Shown here: in pieces, positions 17,401 through 25,978 of the stretch | Layout: every line of letters starts with the position of its first letter | Position numbering within the stretch: position 1 is the first letter of the stretch | NCBI RefSeq assembly: GCF_900114765.1 | Contig: NZ_FOUD01000004.1 | Span: 124,001 to 188,000, forward strand | Reading direction: 5' to 3' | Source of the DNA: Halopseudomonas pachastrellae | Lineage (GTDB): Bacteria; Pseudomonadota; Gammaproteobacteria; Pseudomonadales; Pseudomonadaceae | DNA: 64,000 nt | The notes under the pieces: generated by a model | Told to the model about the DNA's origin: nothing | What the model saw: the letters and a program-made list of their open reading frames with translations, nothing else | Database searches by the model: none | Translations under genes and position numbers: made by a program

Positions 17401-19578
17401 GGCGCTGCGCTGCGCCCTGACTTTAACCTCGACTATCTGCTCAGCTTCCCGCGTGGGTTATCGGCCAATTGGCTATTCCGGCGTGAAGCCTTGTTGTCGT
17501 TGGGCGGCTTTGCCGAGGATGCAGGCGAGATCATCGAACTGGATGCCATTTTGCGTCTGATCAACCAGCAAGGCGGCGTTGGCTTGGGGCACGTGGCTGA
17601 GCCGCTGGTGCTCAGCGATGCGCCGGTGCTCAATGACTCGGCTGCCGAACGTGCCGCGGTGTTGCGTCATGTGCAGGTGCGTGGCTACGAGCATGCGCAG
17701 GTTCAGGCGGTCCGGCCCGGCCAGTATCGGGTTGATTACGGCCATGTTGAGCAGCCGCTGGTCTCGGTGGTGGTTATCGTGCAGGACCAGATGGCCGCCG
17801 CCCAGCGTTGCGTCATGAGTCTGCTGGAGCATACGCGTTACCCGCACTACGAGATTCTGCTGATCGACAACGCCAGTGAACAGGCCACTACCCGCGAGTG
17901 GCTGCAGTCGGTTGAAGGCATGGGCAGTGAGCGTCTGAAGGTGCTGCGCACGCCCGAGCGCCTGATTTACAGCGATTTGTGCAACCAGGCGGCGCTAAAT
18001 ACCCAGGGTGAGTACCTGCTGCTGTTGCGCGCCGAGGTGGCGGTGCTGGATGGCGGCTGGCTGGATGCGCTGATGAACCACGCGCTGCGCCCCGAGGTGG
18101 GGGCGGTAGGGCCGAGGCTGGTGGATTCCGACGGCAAGATTACCCATGCGGGCCTGGTCCTGGGCTTACGCGGTCCGGCATCAAGCCCCTTTGTTGGTGA
18201 GGCGGCTGATGCGCCCGGTTACATGCAGCGCTTGCAGGTAGACCATAACCCCAGCGCCCTCGGCGATGCCTGTCTGCTGGTACGCAAGTCTGTCTACGTT
18301 GACCTTGGTGGGTTGGACGCGGGTGCTCTGGATGGCCAGGCGGCGGTGATAGATTTTTGCCTGCGCCTGGCCGATGGCGGTCACCTACTGGTCTGGACGC
18401 CGTCAGCCACGCTACTGCATGCCAGTGAACCCAGTGGCATGACCGTAGAGGTGGAAGATGCGCTCTATCAGCGTTGGCTACCGCGCTTGGCGCGTGATGC
18501 GGCCTACAATGCCAACTTCTCGCTGGTTCGCAAGGGCGGCTTTCAGCTGACCGATCCGCAGATTTCCTGGCGTCCGCTGGATATCTGGCGCCCGCAGCCA
18601 GTGGTGCTGGCGCATCCGGCTGATGTATTCGGCTGCGGGCACTATCGCGTCATCCAGCCATTTAACGCACTCAGTGAGGCAGGGCTGGTGGACGGGGCGC
18701 TCTCCCAGGGGCTGATGCACGCGGTTGATCTGGAGCGTTATTCGCCGGACGTGGTCATTCTGCAGCGTCAGATTGGCGACGAGCGGCTGGAAGCCATGCG
18801 CCGTATGAAGGCGTTTTCATCTGCCTTCAAGGTCTACGAGCTGGATGACTACCTGCCCAACCTGCCGATGAAGAGCGCCCATCGCAGCAATATGCCGAAG
18901 GACATTGTACGCTCGCTCAAGCGCGGTCTGTCGCTGGTGGATCGGTTTGTGGTCTCCACCGAGCCGCTGGCCGACGCGCTCAGCGGCTACCACCCGGATA
19001 TCCGGGTGGTGCACAACCGGCTTGATCCGCGCTGGTGGGGGCAGTTGCCTGCCTCCACGCGCGGGCAGTCACGCAAGCCCAGGGTTGGCTGGGCCGGTGG
19101 CTCCAGTCACACCGGGGATCTGGAGCTGATTCTGGATGTGGTCAAGGAGCTGGCTGCAGAGGTGGAGTGGGTGTTTTTTGGCATGTGCCCCGACAGTCTG
19201 CGCCCTTATGTCCACGAGTTTCATCCGGGTGTCGCGATCAATCTGTATCCGCGCAAGCTGGCCGAGCTGAATCTGGACCTGGCGTTGGCGCCGGTCGAAG
19301 AAAACCTTTTCAACGAGTGCAAGAGTAATCTGCGCCTGCTGGAGTACGGAGCCTGCGGTTACCCGGTTGTCTGCTCTGACGTGCGCTGCTACGCCGGCGA
19401 GCTGCCGGTGACGCGCGTGAAGAATCGCTACCGGGACTGGGTGGACGCCATTCGCATGCATTTATCTGATGCCGACGCCTCGGCCGCGCAGGGCAAGGCG
19501 TTGCAGCACGCGGTGCGTGATCACTGGATGCTGGACGAGCAGGGGCTGGTTGCTTGGCAGCAGGGGTGGTTGCCCTGA
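14461..19578 (+). CDS. Giant multidomain glycosyltransferase (flagellin glycosylation)
   Basis: A 1705-residue protein. After an N-terminal region of ~280 residues of no clear family there are four GT2-like units: near 281 (LSVVIPAYNYGRFL, acidic MADD), near 573 (FSILLTTYNRPALL, LDDDD), near 864 (degenerate, LTVILLDLDG) and near 1099 (VSVVVIVQD, no clear DxD). A C-terminal GT-B-like domain from about 1381 contains HPADVFGCGHYRV and WAGGSSHTGD. Very large glycosyltransferases directly upstream of fliC are the flagellin glycosyltransferases (Fgt) of pseudomonads, so this is the likely role. The start is ATG 14461 after GGAGA. An in-frame TTG at 14443 is less likely. GC rises sharply inside the gene around 16.9 kb. 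Confidence 0.88.
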   Translation: MNDWALIAGGRCQGAPWRIGIAGAALEDLNQSFLLADDDWRQIQGLLNWLPLKSYGDANGLIFDRIVSADSADQYQAVLLVAWRRDRQVTLALSGHEQLYLFLPEAMEYPTEKFARVFLPPGQRGEATAQVQLTQPTDLPHSGLKARAFVKGQPRIYDGGSGVELNKAHFALCDTPQDQPGQLSAQWLKALAAGALPVHLSSWPVPEWFPQDAFFDAGQFADRQALDRFLKALSPDVYQAMCASLSDFLNGPDSYPYSIDCWINIFTSVIAEHAIEIRGLTPKLSVVIPAYNYGRFLRQAVQSVLNQGLDAVEILVLDNASTDDTRQVVAAFAGDSRVRYIRNRWNIGPGFNVQSGIRVATGEFLSLLMADDFLNPGHLQRLIGLLDANPQSALGYTPIRWVNESGAEVQVQRHPGYRHGDYVGGRNEVADLLVYDNYITPSAAVIRRSAYLAACNWERTLKGAGDWEMVIQLAERYPDFVFVNEPGVSYRLHGSQYSRGFYASTAPLEDHVLLLESVLQRGGAGRLQGRELEVAAHVQRRLSQFPNEFDTQLGRRARALCEQLKALVSEKKPLFSILLTTYNRPALLLDALRSLAAQRLQDFEVILVNDNGEPVEALLDGFEFALTYLRQGVNGGPAAARNAALRLARGRYIAYLDDDDLFLPEHLQTLASALEYQPNVVVYSNASFVTEKLEQGERTDLAREQRYVHDRYSKEQLFVDNYIPVNTFACARELVLAAGDFDETLTGLEDWEFLLRLAAQADFVHLPDTTVEVRMRAPDEIDERRSERAAKDYAGLYQEIYRRHSDLGSERVRKARAAKLRSLGVVAKGDPTPVRTWLSARKLTAPQQRLAKDYVTAHREDSARLTVILLDLDGDAALRQQSLDSLAVQVDAGNIAMQVMSVDAAPASSAVAWTQCSGQGWPAQLNAQLAQLDCDWVMLLRAGDELVASGLQMLSLELLANPDCRAIFADALFRQDGSDYGAALRPDFNLDYLLSFPRGLSANWLFRREALLSLGGFAEDAGEIIELDAILRLINQQGGVGLGHVAEPLVLSDAPVLNDSAAERAAVLRHVQVRGYEHAQVQAVRPGQYRVDYGHVEQPLVSVVVIVQDQMAAAQRCVMSLLEHTRYPHYEILLIDNASEQATTREWLQSVEGMGSERLKVLRTPERLIYSDLCNQAALNTQGEYLLLLRAEVAVLDGGWLDALMNHALRPEVGAVGPRLVDSDGKITHAGLVLGLRGPASSPFVGEAADAPGYMQRLQVDHNPSALGDACLLVRKSVYVDLGGLDAGALDGQAAVIDFCLRLADGGHLLVWTPSATLLHASEPSGMTVEVEDALYQRWLPRLARDAAYNANFSLVRKGGFQLTDPQISWRPLDIWRPQPVVLAHPADVFGCGHYRVIQPFNALSEAGLVDGALSQGLMHAVDLERYSPDVVILQRQIGDERLEAMRRMKAFSSAFKVYELDDYLPNLPMKSAHRSNMPKDIVRSLKRGLSLVDRFVVSTEPLADALSGYHPDIRVVHNRLDPRWWGQLPASTRGQSRKPRVGWAGGSSHTGDLELILDVVKELAAEVEWVFFGMCPDSLRPYVHEFHPGVAINLYPRKLAELNLDLALAPVEENLFNECKSNLRLLEYGACGYPVVCSDVRCYAGELPVTRVKNRYRDWVDAIRMHLSDADASAAQGKALQHAVRDHWMLDEQGLVAWQQGWLP

Positions 19579-19710
19579 ACCGCTCACGGGCGACGAACGG
19601 TCACTAAAGGATTGTTGCCTGAGGTCGATAACTGAATCATGGCTGGCGGGGATGCCAGCGCTGCCATAGCTGACCGGACGAGTTCACCAGAGAAAAAATG
19701 AATTTCCTCC

Positions 19711-19737
19711 TAAAGCTTTCGGACAAGGTGTCGATAC
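19711..19737 (+). promoter_or_regulatory. Sigma28 (FliA) promoter of fliC
   Basis: TAAAGCTT, an 11-base spacer and GTCGATAC closely match the FliA consensus TAAAGTTT-N11-GCCGATAA. It lies about 95 bases before the fliC start in the gap after the glycosyltransferase gene, as expected for a class IV flagellar gene. Confidence 0.85.
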
Positions 19738-19832
19738 AGTAATCGAATGCGAACTCAATGGGTGCCTGGGCAGGTCCGGCCCACGAGTCGCAAGCTCAGG
19801 CAAACATTTTCAGGTCCTTTGGAGGCAATACC

Positions 19833-21029
19833 ATGGCCCTTACAGTCAACACAAACACAGCTTCTCTGAACGCCCAGCGCAACCTGAACGGTTCGTCCAA
19901 TTCGCTGGCTACCTCCCTGGAGCGTCTGTCTTCAGGTTCACGCATCAACAGTGCCAAGGATGACGCGGCTGGTCTGCAAATCGCCAACCGTCTAACCAGT
20001 CAGGTTAACGGTCTGGGCGTTGCCACCAAGAACGCCAACAACGGTATCTCCATCGCGCAGACCGCTGAAGGCGCTCTGCAGGAGTCCACTAACATCCTGC
20101 AGCGCATGCGTGACCTGGCTCTGCAAGCCGCCAACGGCTCTAACAGCGAGAGTGAGCGTGACGCGCTTAACTCCGAAGTCACCCAGCTCAAAACCGAGCT
20201 TAATCGGATCGCTAATACCACAGCCTTCGGCGGCAAGAAGCTGCTCGACGGCACCTTTGGTACTGAGTCGTTCCAGGTTGGTAGTGCAGCAAACGAAAAT
20301 ATCAGTCTGAGTCTGAAAGAGATGAGCACATCTGCTCTCGAAGGCACTGTATACGCACAGGAAGATATTGCGGGTGCAACTGCCGGTGCAGCGACGTCGG
20401 GCACCATTACCGTATCTGGTAGCGTTGTCAATGCTGACGGTGGACGTGTCTCTTTCAACGTTGAGGTAGAGGTAGAGGCAGGCACTTCTCAGGACGAGCT
20501 GACTGCGTTGACAATCTCTGCGATTAACGACGCCAATATTGGGGTTGGAGCATACGCAGACGGGGCATCAATTGATCTGGTATCGGCCCTTGGGCAAGGG
20601 TCGGGCAGCGCGACTGACGCCGGCTATATCACTGAACTGTCGGTTGCTACCACTGGTGGCGCCTCGGGGATGGCTGGCTTCACTGCGAACCTGTCTCAGG
20701 TGGCGAGCACTGACACCGAAGTTGCTGATATTGATATCCGCAGTGTACGTGGTGCTCAGGAGGGGATCATCATCATCGACCAGGCAATCGCCTCGATCGA
20801 TGCTCAGCGTGCTGACCTGGGTGCGGTTCAGAACCGCTTCGAGTCCACTATCTCGAACTTGCAGAACATCAGTGAGAACGCCTCCGCTGCTCGCGGTCGG
20901 ATCCAAGACACTGACTACGCGGCTGAAACTGCGAACCTGACCAAGAACCAGATCCTGCAACAGGCAGGTACTGCGATCCTGGCCCAGGCCAACCAGCTGC
21001 CCCAGGCCGTGCTCAGCCTCTTGGGCTAA
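19833..21029 (+). CDS. fliC: Flagellin
   Basis: A 398-residue flagellin. The conserved D0/D1 N-terminus ([16 protein letters not shown], and an flg22-like [20 protein letters not shown]) and the C-terminus ([19 protein letters not shown] ... LSLLG) are intact. The central variable region (about residues 175-300) is short and rich in Ala, Gly, Ser and Thr, leaving room for O-glycosylation by the upstream enzymes. ATG 19833 follows GGAGG by 7 bases. Secreted by the flagellar export apparatus with no signal peptide. A hairpin follows the stop. Confidence 0.97.
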   Translation: MALTVNTNTASLNAQRNLNGSSNSLATSLERLSSGSRINSAKDDAAGLQIANRLTSQVNGLGVATKNANNGISIAQTAEGALQESTNILQRMRDLALQAANGSNSESERDALNSEVTQLKTELNRIANTTAFGGKKLLDGTFGTESFQVGSAANENISLSLKEMSTSALEGTVYAQEDIAGATAGAATSGTITVSGSVVNADGGRVSFNVEVEVEAGTSQDELTALTISAINDANIGVGAYADGASIDLVSALGQGSGSATDAGYITELSVATTGGASGMAGFTANLSQVASTDTEVADIDIRSVRGAQEGIIIIDQAIASIDAQRADLGAVQNRFESTISNLQNISENASAARGRIQDTDYAAETANLTKNQILQQAGTAILAQANQLPQAVLSLLG

Positions 21030-21050
21030 GACCGGAACAGGGGTAACATG

Positions 21051-21080
21051 CGGGGGAAGGGCTAGCCTTTCCCCCGCTTT
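21051..21080 (+). terminator. Hairpin downstream of fliC
   Basis: CGGGGGAA pairs with TTCCCCCG around a short GC-rich loop, followed by CTTTG. The T-tract is short, so it may act as a partial terminator or 3' stabiliser that lets fliC mRNA exceed flaG mRNA. Confidence 0.55.
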
Positions 21081-21101
21081 GTCCGTTGCGAGGTAAGCAC
21101 C

Positions 21102-21503
21102 ATGGAAATGGGTGTAATCAAACCGTTTGAAGTAACACGTTCCGTAGCAGGTTCGGGAGCGTTGGAGGCGGGCGCCGGTAGCATGGCCGGCAAGCAGACG
21201 GAAGCTGCGCAGGATAGTACATCGGCCCAGGCTGTCACTCCCCAGACTCGCGAGGCGGTGCAAGAGCCGGCCCAGGTCGATCGGGAGCAACTCCAAGCTG
21301 CTGTATCGGATATTCAGGATTTTGTTCAGTCGGTACGCCGTGACATCAACTTTGCGTTGGATGAAGACAGCGGCCGGATGATTATCAATGTAACCGAGGC
21401 GAGCAGTGGTGATGTGATTCGCCAGATTCCCTCGGAAGAAGCGCTGCGACTGGCCGAGAATCTGACGGAAATCCGCAGTGTATTGTTTGAGGCAGAGGCC
21501 TGA
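21102..21503 (+). CDS. flaG: FlaG family protein
   Basis: A 133-residue protein with a low-complexity Ala/Gln-rich N-terminal half and the conserved FlaG C-terminus (FSVDEDSG-like core NFALDEDSGRMIINV, then VIRQIPSEEALRLAENL). FlaG proteins influence filament length and sit between fliC and fliD in pseudomonads, as here. The ribosome site GAGGTAAGCA directly before the ATG is nearly identical to the one before fliD. Confidence 0.93.
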   Translation: MEMGVIKPFEVTRSVAGSGALEAGAGSMAGKQTEAAQDSTSAQAVTPQTREAVQEPAQVDREQLQAAVSDIQDFVQSVRRDINFALDEDSGRMIINVTEASSGDVIRQIPSEEALRLAENLTEIRSVLFEAEA

Positions 21504-21522
21504 TCTCTGTTGCCGGTTTGGC

Positions 21523-21538
21523 TGGCACGCTACTTGCC
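21523..21538 (+). promoter_or_regulatory. Sigma54 promoter of fliD operon
   Basis: TGGCAC-gctac-TTGCC is a perfect RpoN -24/-12 element (GG and GC 12 bases apart). It lies 65 bases before the fliD start and just after the flaG stop, which fits RpoN/FleQ control of fliD known in Pseudomonas. Confidence 0.88.
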
Positions 21539-21602
21539 TGAGTAGACCGGAAACCTTCTTTCGGCAGGCGAGCCGTCAATAAACGGTCGCGAGGTAAGCA
21601 TC

Positions 21603-23057
21603 ATGGCTATTACAGGTATTGGCTCCGGGCTGGATATCAGCTCCATTGTGTCGGCGTTGGTCGAGGCTGATGGCGCGCCCAAAAGTGCCCAGCTGACACG
21701 CCTGGAGCGCGCAACAACCGAGAAGTTTACTGCTCTCGGCAGTTTCCGCAGCGCGCTGTCCACCTTTCAGGGCGTACTTGAGAAGCTCAATAGCGCCGAT
21801 CTTTACGAGAAGCGCAGCGCGACCTCTGGTGACAGCAAAACCTTCAGCGTCACTGCTGACAGCACCGCGTCGGTGGGAAGCTACGATGTGCAGGTGTTCA
21901 ACCTGGCGCAAAGCAGCAAGGTAGCCCTGCGTGGGCAGGCCAATGCAACTGATGCCGTTGGTACTGGCACCATGACCATTACCGCTGGCGACACGTCCGT
22001 CGACATTGATATAACCGACGCCAATAGCAGCCTTGCCGGTATCCGCGATGCGATCAACGCCAAAAGCGCTGACAGTGGTATGTCCGCCACGGTGGTCAGT
22101 GACCCCAATGGTGGTGGCGGTTCGCGTCTGGTTTTGAGCTCCAGCAAGGCCGGCACTGATAATGACATCAGTGTGGCTGTTACCACCGATGGGGCCGATA
22201 CGGGTGACCTGGCGAGCCTGGCCTACACCCCGCCGGCAACCACCGACTTTGAACCGACTGCGGTGGATCCGCTTGATCCGCTTGCGCCCCGGGTCATCTC
22301 CTACGCTCGCGATGCCAATCTTTCCATTGATGGGCTGTCGATCAGTAGCGCTAGCAACACCATTGATGATGCAATTGACGGCGTTACTCTGACGCTCAAG
22401 GCGGCGCAGACCCAAGAAGATATCGATGCCGGTACGAGTATTAATTTGAGTGTCGGCTTGGACAAAGCGGGCGTGCGTACTTCTTTGCAGTCGTTTGTCG
22501 ATGGTTACAACGCGATGATGAAAAGCATCAACGCGCTCACGTCCGTTACCAGCGTTGGCGGGGACGACGGCGAGCCGCTGGCTGCTGCTCTTGTGGGGGA
22601 CTCCTCAGTACGCTCGGTGGTCTCTGCCTTGCGCACGGAAATGACCAGTGTCGCGCGTGGCGATGTGCGTATCCTGGCTGACCTGGGCATTACCACTCAG
22701 CGTGACGGCACATTGGCAATCGACAGCGATAAGCTGGATGATGCGCTGGACAATAACTTTGACGCTTTGAGCGGTTTTCTTTCTGGTGATGACGGCCTGA
22801 TGGGGCGTCTTGACGCCAAGCTAGATCCTTACACCAAAAATGGTGGGATTATCGAAGGGCGTACGAATTCGTTGCAGAATACCCTGTCCGGTATTGATGA
22901 GCAGCGTGAGCGCCTCGAGTTGCGTTTGAACAGTATGGAGTCACGCCTGCTGGCGCAATTCAACGCCATGGACTCGCTGGTCGCAAACCTGTCGAGTACC
23001 AGTTCTTATCTAACTGGCCAACTGGCCAATCTGCCCGGCGTCGTGAGGGAAACCTGA
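21603..23057 (+). CDS. fliD: Flagellar filament cap protein FliD
   Basis: A 484-residue HAP2. The N-terminus ([25 protein letters not shown], shown in part) and the C-terminal coiled coil ([28 protein letters not shown] region) are conserved and end in the cap-protein motif [12 protein letters not shown]. It caps the growing filament and folds incoming flagellin, and in Pseudomonas it also mediates mucin adhesion. The central domain is variable. It is driven by its own sigma54 promoter and followed 4 bases later by fliS. Confidence 0.96.
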   Translation: MAITGIGSGLDISSIVSALVEADGAPKSAQLTRLERATTEKFTALGSFRSALSTFQGVLEKLNSADLYEKRSATSGDSKTFSVTADSTASVGSYDVQVFNLAQSSKVALRGQANATDAVGTGTMTITAGDTSVDIDITDANSSLAGIRDAINAKSADSGMSATVVSDPNGGGGSRLVLSSSKAGTDNDISVAVTTDGADTGDLASLAYTPPATTDFEPTAVDPLDPLAPRVISYARDANLSIDGLSISSASNTIDDAIDGVTLTLKAAQTQEDIDAGTSINLSVGLDKAGVRTSLQSFVDGYNAMMKSINALTSVTSVGGDDGEPLAAALVGDSSVRSVVSALRTEMTSVARGDVRILADLGITTQRDGTLAIDSDKLDDALDNNFDALSGFLSGDDGLMGRLDAKLDPYTKNGGIIEGRTNSLQNTLSGIDEQRERLELRLNSMESRLLAQFNAMDSLVANLSSTSSYLTGQLANLPGVVRET

Positions 23058-23061
23058 TCCT

Positions 23062-23430
23062 ATGGCCAATCCGATTGATACCTACAAAAAGGTCAACATT
23101 TCCCAGGAAGTGTCCCAGTACCGTGCGGTCCAGCTGTTGCTGGACGGAGCCATTGAGCGCGTTAAGCTGGCGCGTCACGCCCAGGAGACCGGTAACCCCG
23201 AGCGCCGAGGTGTTGCTGTCAGCAGCACCCTGAGCATCATCGGTGCGCTGCAGGCGTCACTGGACAAGGATATGGGTGGTGAGATCGCCGAGAACTTGGA
23301 TGCTCTCTATGATTACATGACCCGCAAGCTGGCTGGTGTTGCGCTGGACAACACGCCGCGCTCCCTTGAAGAGGTGCAGCACCTGCTGGGTGAAATCAAG
23401 CAAGCCTGGGATGCCATCGAACCGTCGTGA
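23062..23430 (+). CDS. fliS: FliS-family flagellar chaperone, copy 1
   Basis: A 122-residue all-helical FliS-like protein ([21 protein letters not shown], then [18 protein letters not shown] and [12 protein letters not shown]). It lacks the usual ADPHxLIxMLxxGA motif, reading [13 protein letters not shown] instead, so it is the more divergent of the two paralogues. FliS binds the C-terminus of unexported flagellin to prevent premature polymerisation. It is cotranscribed with fliD and ends at a strong terminator. Confidence 0.88.
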   Translation: MANPIDTYKKVNISQEVSQYRAVQLLLDGAIERVKLARHAQETGNPERRGVAVSSTLSIIGALQASLDKDMGGEIAENLDALYDYMTRKLAGVALDNTPRSLEEVQHLLGEIKQAWDAIEPS

Positions 23431-23448
23431 TCGGGGCAGGTACCGAGA

Positions 23449-23473
23449 AAACCGGCGTGTTGCCGGTTTTTTT
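23449..23473 (+). terminator. Rho-independent terminator after fliD-fliS
   Basis: AAACCGGC, loop GTGTT, GCCGGTTT and then four more Ts make a textbook terminator. It separates the fliD-fliS unit from the second fliS copy. Confidence 0.92.
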
Positions 23474-23483
23474 ATGTCAGGCC

Positions 23484-23510
23484 TTCAGGTTTATGGTGTG
23501 GTGCCGATAA
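23484..23510 (+). promoter_or_regulatory. Sigma28 promoter of second fliS - fliT
   Basis: The -10 element GCCGATAA matches the FliA consensus exactly, with TTCAGGTT (5 of 8) exactly 11 bases upstream as -35. It lies just after the terminator and about 37 bases before the second fliS start. Confidence 0.8.
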
Positions 23511-23546
23511 ACCAAGCATGTACCACTTGCATGCAGGGCTTGTCCG

Positions 23547-23930
23547 ATGAACGCTTACGCCGCGATGAAGCAATACCAGACCGTTAACGTCAATGCCCAG
23601 GTCAGTGAGGCCGACCCTCATCGCCTGATCCAGATGTTGATGGAAGGCGCCTTGCAGCGTATCGCTCAGGCACGCGGTGCCTTACAGCACGGTAACGTCC
23701 CGCTCAAAGGTGAGCAGATTGGCAAGGCGACGGCCATTATCGGTGGCCTGCGTGACGCCCTGAATGTGAACGAAGGCGGAGAGCTGGCGGCCAACCTCGA
23801 TCGGCTATATGCTTTCATGCAGCAACGCCTGAGTCAGGCGAACCTGAAGAATGATGCAGCTATGCTCGACGAAGTCAGCGAGCTGCTGCGAGAAATCAAG
23901 GCCGGTTGGGACGGCATCCGCCAAGCGTGA
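23547..23930 (+). CDS. fliS: FliS flagellar export chaperone, copy 2
   Basis: A 127-residue protein with the canonical FliS signature (YQTVNVNAQVSEADPHRLI, then QMLMEGALQRIAQARGAL) and C-terminal helices LYAFMQQRLSQANL and LLREIKAGWDGI. It is closer to the family consensus than the copy 117 bases upstream. Pseudomonas carries a similar tandem. This copy has its own sigma28 promoter, so it would be made late, together with flagellin. fliT follows after 10 bases. Confidence 0.92.
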   Translation: MNAYAAMKQYQTVNVNAQVSEADPHRLIQMLMEGALQRIAQARGALQHGNVPLKGEQIGKATAIIGGLRDALNVNEGGELAANLDRLYAFMQQRLSQANLKNDAAMLDEVSELLREIKAGWDGIRQA

Positions 23931-23940
23931 GGAGTCAGAC

Positions 23941-24237
23941 ATGGCCAATGCCGTAGAGCAGTTGCAACATACCCACAGTTCCCTGATCGATGCCGTCAAG
24001 GCTGGAGATTGGCAGCAAGTTGGCGAGCTGGACCGGCTGTGTCGGGACCAGGTGCGCCAGGCGATGGAAGACCCCCAGCGCGATGATCAGCAGGTTGCTG
24101 TCGTGCTGGAAGACCTGAGCGAGACCTACCGCGAAGTGGTTGCCCTGTGTCAGGCAGTCCAAGGCAAACTGGCCGAAGAGCTGCAGGACTTGCAGCGCGG
24201 GCGCCAAGGCGCCAAGGTCTATCAGATGTTCCGCTGA
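23941..24237 (+). CDS. fliT: FliT-like flagellar chaperone
   Basis: A 98-residue, highly helical, acidic protein (QLQHTHSSLIDAVKAGDWQQ, shown in part, ending in GRQGAKVYQMFR). The size, composition and position after fliS fit FliT-type chaperones that bind FliD and other export clients. No catalytic motif. It probably shares the sigma28 promoter of the upstream fliS. Assignment rests mainly on position and the typical ending, so the confidence is lower. Confidence 0.75.
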   Translation: MANAVEQLQHTHSSLIDAVKAGDWQQVGELDRLCRDQVRQAMEDPQRDDQQVAVVLEDLSETYREVVALCQAVQGKLAEELQDLQRGRQGAKVYQMFR

Positions 24238-24285
24238 GGCGGACAGGCGTGAGTCGCGTTCGCCGGAAAATGGCGCGCCAACTAT

Positions 24286-24314
24286 TTGACTCGCCTGCCA
24301 TTTCTGACTACATT
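24286..24314 (+). promoter_or_regulatory. Sigma70-type promoter of fleQ
   Basis: TTGACT, a 17-base spacer and TACATT lie in the 161-base gap before fleQ. A vegetative promoter is expected here because fleQ is the class I master gene in Pseudomonas. Confidence 0.72.
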
Positions 24315-24398
24315 TAGCCTCATGATAAAAGAGTATGGCGCAGCGCCATTACCGTGCTGCGATCATCCTTGCCTGCCAACAGGAAAGCCTCCCCGTCT

Positions 24399-25868
24399 AT
24401 GCTGCCGAACAGCCATATTTTATTGATTGATGACGCTGCCCAAGGGCGTCATGATCTGGGCGTTATTCTGTCCTTTCTGGGCGAAGACGCCATTATTGCC
24501 GACAGCGAAGGCTGGCAGGAGGCTGTCAATGCGGCGGTCGATACGCCAAGCCACATCCGCTGTGTCATTCTCGGTTATTGCGCTCATGCCCAAGGCCTGC
24601 CCGCGCTGCTCGGCCAACTGGACAAGTGGGATGAAAACCTGCCGGTGATTCTGCTTGATCCGGAGCAGTCGCTGCTGTGGCCAGATCACCTCAAGCAACG
24701 CCTGCTGGCTGTGTTTGAGCCGCCTCTGAGCTACAACCATCTGTTGGATGCCTTGCACCGCGCTCAGGTCTACCGTGAGGTGTTCGAGGAAAACAGTAGC
24801 CGCCAGCGCCAGCGTGAGCCCAACCTGTTCCGCAGCCTTGTGGGTACCAGCAGACCGATTCAGGCTGTGCGCCAGATGATGCAGCAGGTGGCCGATACCG
24901 AGGCTACGGTGCTGATTCTGGGTGAGTCCGGCACGGGCAAGGAAGTGGTTGCCCGTAACCTGCATTACCATTCCCGCCGCAAGGATGCCCCCTTCGTGCC
25001 GGTCAACTGCGGCGCGATTCCGGCGGAGCTGCTGGAAAGTGAGCTGTTTGGTCATGAGAAGGGTGCGTTCACCGGGGCCATCACCAGCCGCGCCGGTCGC
25101 TTTGAGCTAGCCCAAGGCGGTACGCTGTTTCTGGATGAGATCGGCGATATGCCGCTGCCCATGCAGGTCAAGCTGCTGCGGGTGTTGCAGGAGCGTACCT
25201 TCGAACGTGTGGGCAGCAACAAGGTCCAGACTGCGGATGTGCGTGTTATCGCAGCGACCCACAAAAACCTGGAGCAGATGATCCAGGAGGGCGGCTTCCG
25301 CGAGGACCTCTACTATCGCCTCAATGTCTTCCCCATCGATATGCCGGCGATGCGCGAGCGTATAGAGGATCTGCCGCTGCTGCTCAATGAGCTGATCACG
25401 CGGATGGAAAACGAGAAGCGTGGCTCTATCCGCTTCAGCACCTCTGCCATCCTGTCGCTCTGTCAGCATGACTGGCCGGGCAATGTGCGCGAGCTGGCCA
25501 ACCTGGTTGAGCGCATGGCGATCATGCATCCGCACGGCGTTATTGGTGTGGGCGAGCTGCCGCGCAAGTTCCGCTACGTCGAGGATGACCAGGACGACCT
25601 GCGTCAGCTGCGCGAGACCGAAGACGAGCGCGGCGAGGCCTTCAGTGGTCTGGTCGGGCTGGATAGCCCTGCTTTCCTGCCGCCGGAAGGGCTGGATCTG
25701 AAAGAGTACCTTGGTGGCCTGGAACAAACCCTTATTCAGCAGGCGCTGGATGAGTGTAATGGTGTGGTGGCTCGCGCTGCCGAGCGCCTGCGTATCCGCC
25801 GGACCACCCTGGTCGAGAAGATGCGCAAGTACGGCCTCAACCGCGGTGCCGACGCGTCAGAAGTCTGA
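24399..25868 (+). CDS. fleQ: Flagellar master regulator FleQ (sigma54 enhancer-binding protein)
   Basis: A 489-residue activator with three parts. The atypical N-terminal REC-like FleQ domain (about 1-130) begins [13 protein letters not shown]. The central AAA+ domain has Walker A GESGTGKE, the sigma54-contact loop GAFTGA and [11 protein letters not shown]. The C-terminal Fis-type helix-turn-helix ends [14 protein letters not shown]. In Pseudomonas it drives class II flagellar genes with RpoN and responds to c-di-GMP and FleN. The start is ATG 24399, 85 bases after the -10. The perfect sigma54 sites downstream are its likely targets. Confidence 0.96.
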   Translation: MLPNSHILLIDDAAQGRHDLGVILSFLGEDAIIADSEGWQEAVNAAVDTPSHIRCVILGYCAHAQGLPALLGQLDKWDENLPVILLDPEQSLLWPDHLKQRLLAVFEPPLSYNHLLDALHRAQVYREVFEENSSRQRQREPNLFRSLVGTSRPIQAVRQMMQQVADTEATVLILGESGTGKEVVARNLHYHSRRKDAPFVPVNCGAIPAELLESELFGHEKGAFTGAITSRAGRFELAQGGTLFLDEIGDMPLPMQVKLLRVLQERTFERVGSNKVQTADVRVIAATHKNLEQMIQEGGFREDLYYRLNVFPIDMPAMRERIEDLPLLLNELITRMENEKRGSIRFSTSAILSLCQHDWPGNVRELANLVERMAIMHPHGVIGVGELPRKFRYVEDDQDDLRQLRETEDERGEAFSGLVGLDSPAFLPPEGLDLKEYLGGLEQTLIQQALDECNGVVARAAERLRIRRTTLVEKMRKYGLNRGADASEV

Positions 25869-25876
25869 CATGCTCT

Positions 25877-25920
25877 AATCCTTTCATTTCCAACTCTTTG
25901 AAAATGAAAGGATTTTTTTT
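25877..25920 (+). terminator. Rho-independent terminator after fleQ
   Basis: A 13-base perfect stem (AATCCTTTCATTT with AAATGAAAGGATT), a 12-base loop and eight Ts. The T-tract ends 1 base before the fleS sigma54 promoter, insulating fleSR from fleQ. Confidence 0.93.
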
Positions 25921-25921
25921 G

Positions 25922-25937
25922 TGGCACGATGATTGCT
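25922..25937 (+). promoter_or_regulatory. Sigma54 promoter of fleSR
   Basis: TGGCAC-gatga-TTGCT is a perfect RpoN element, 42 bases before fleS. FleQ-dependent fleSR transcription is established in Pseudomonas aeruginosa. Confidence 0.92.
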
Positions 25938-25978
25938 GAGTGTCCTCTGAACGTTATCCGTAACTCAGGGGATGCCAC

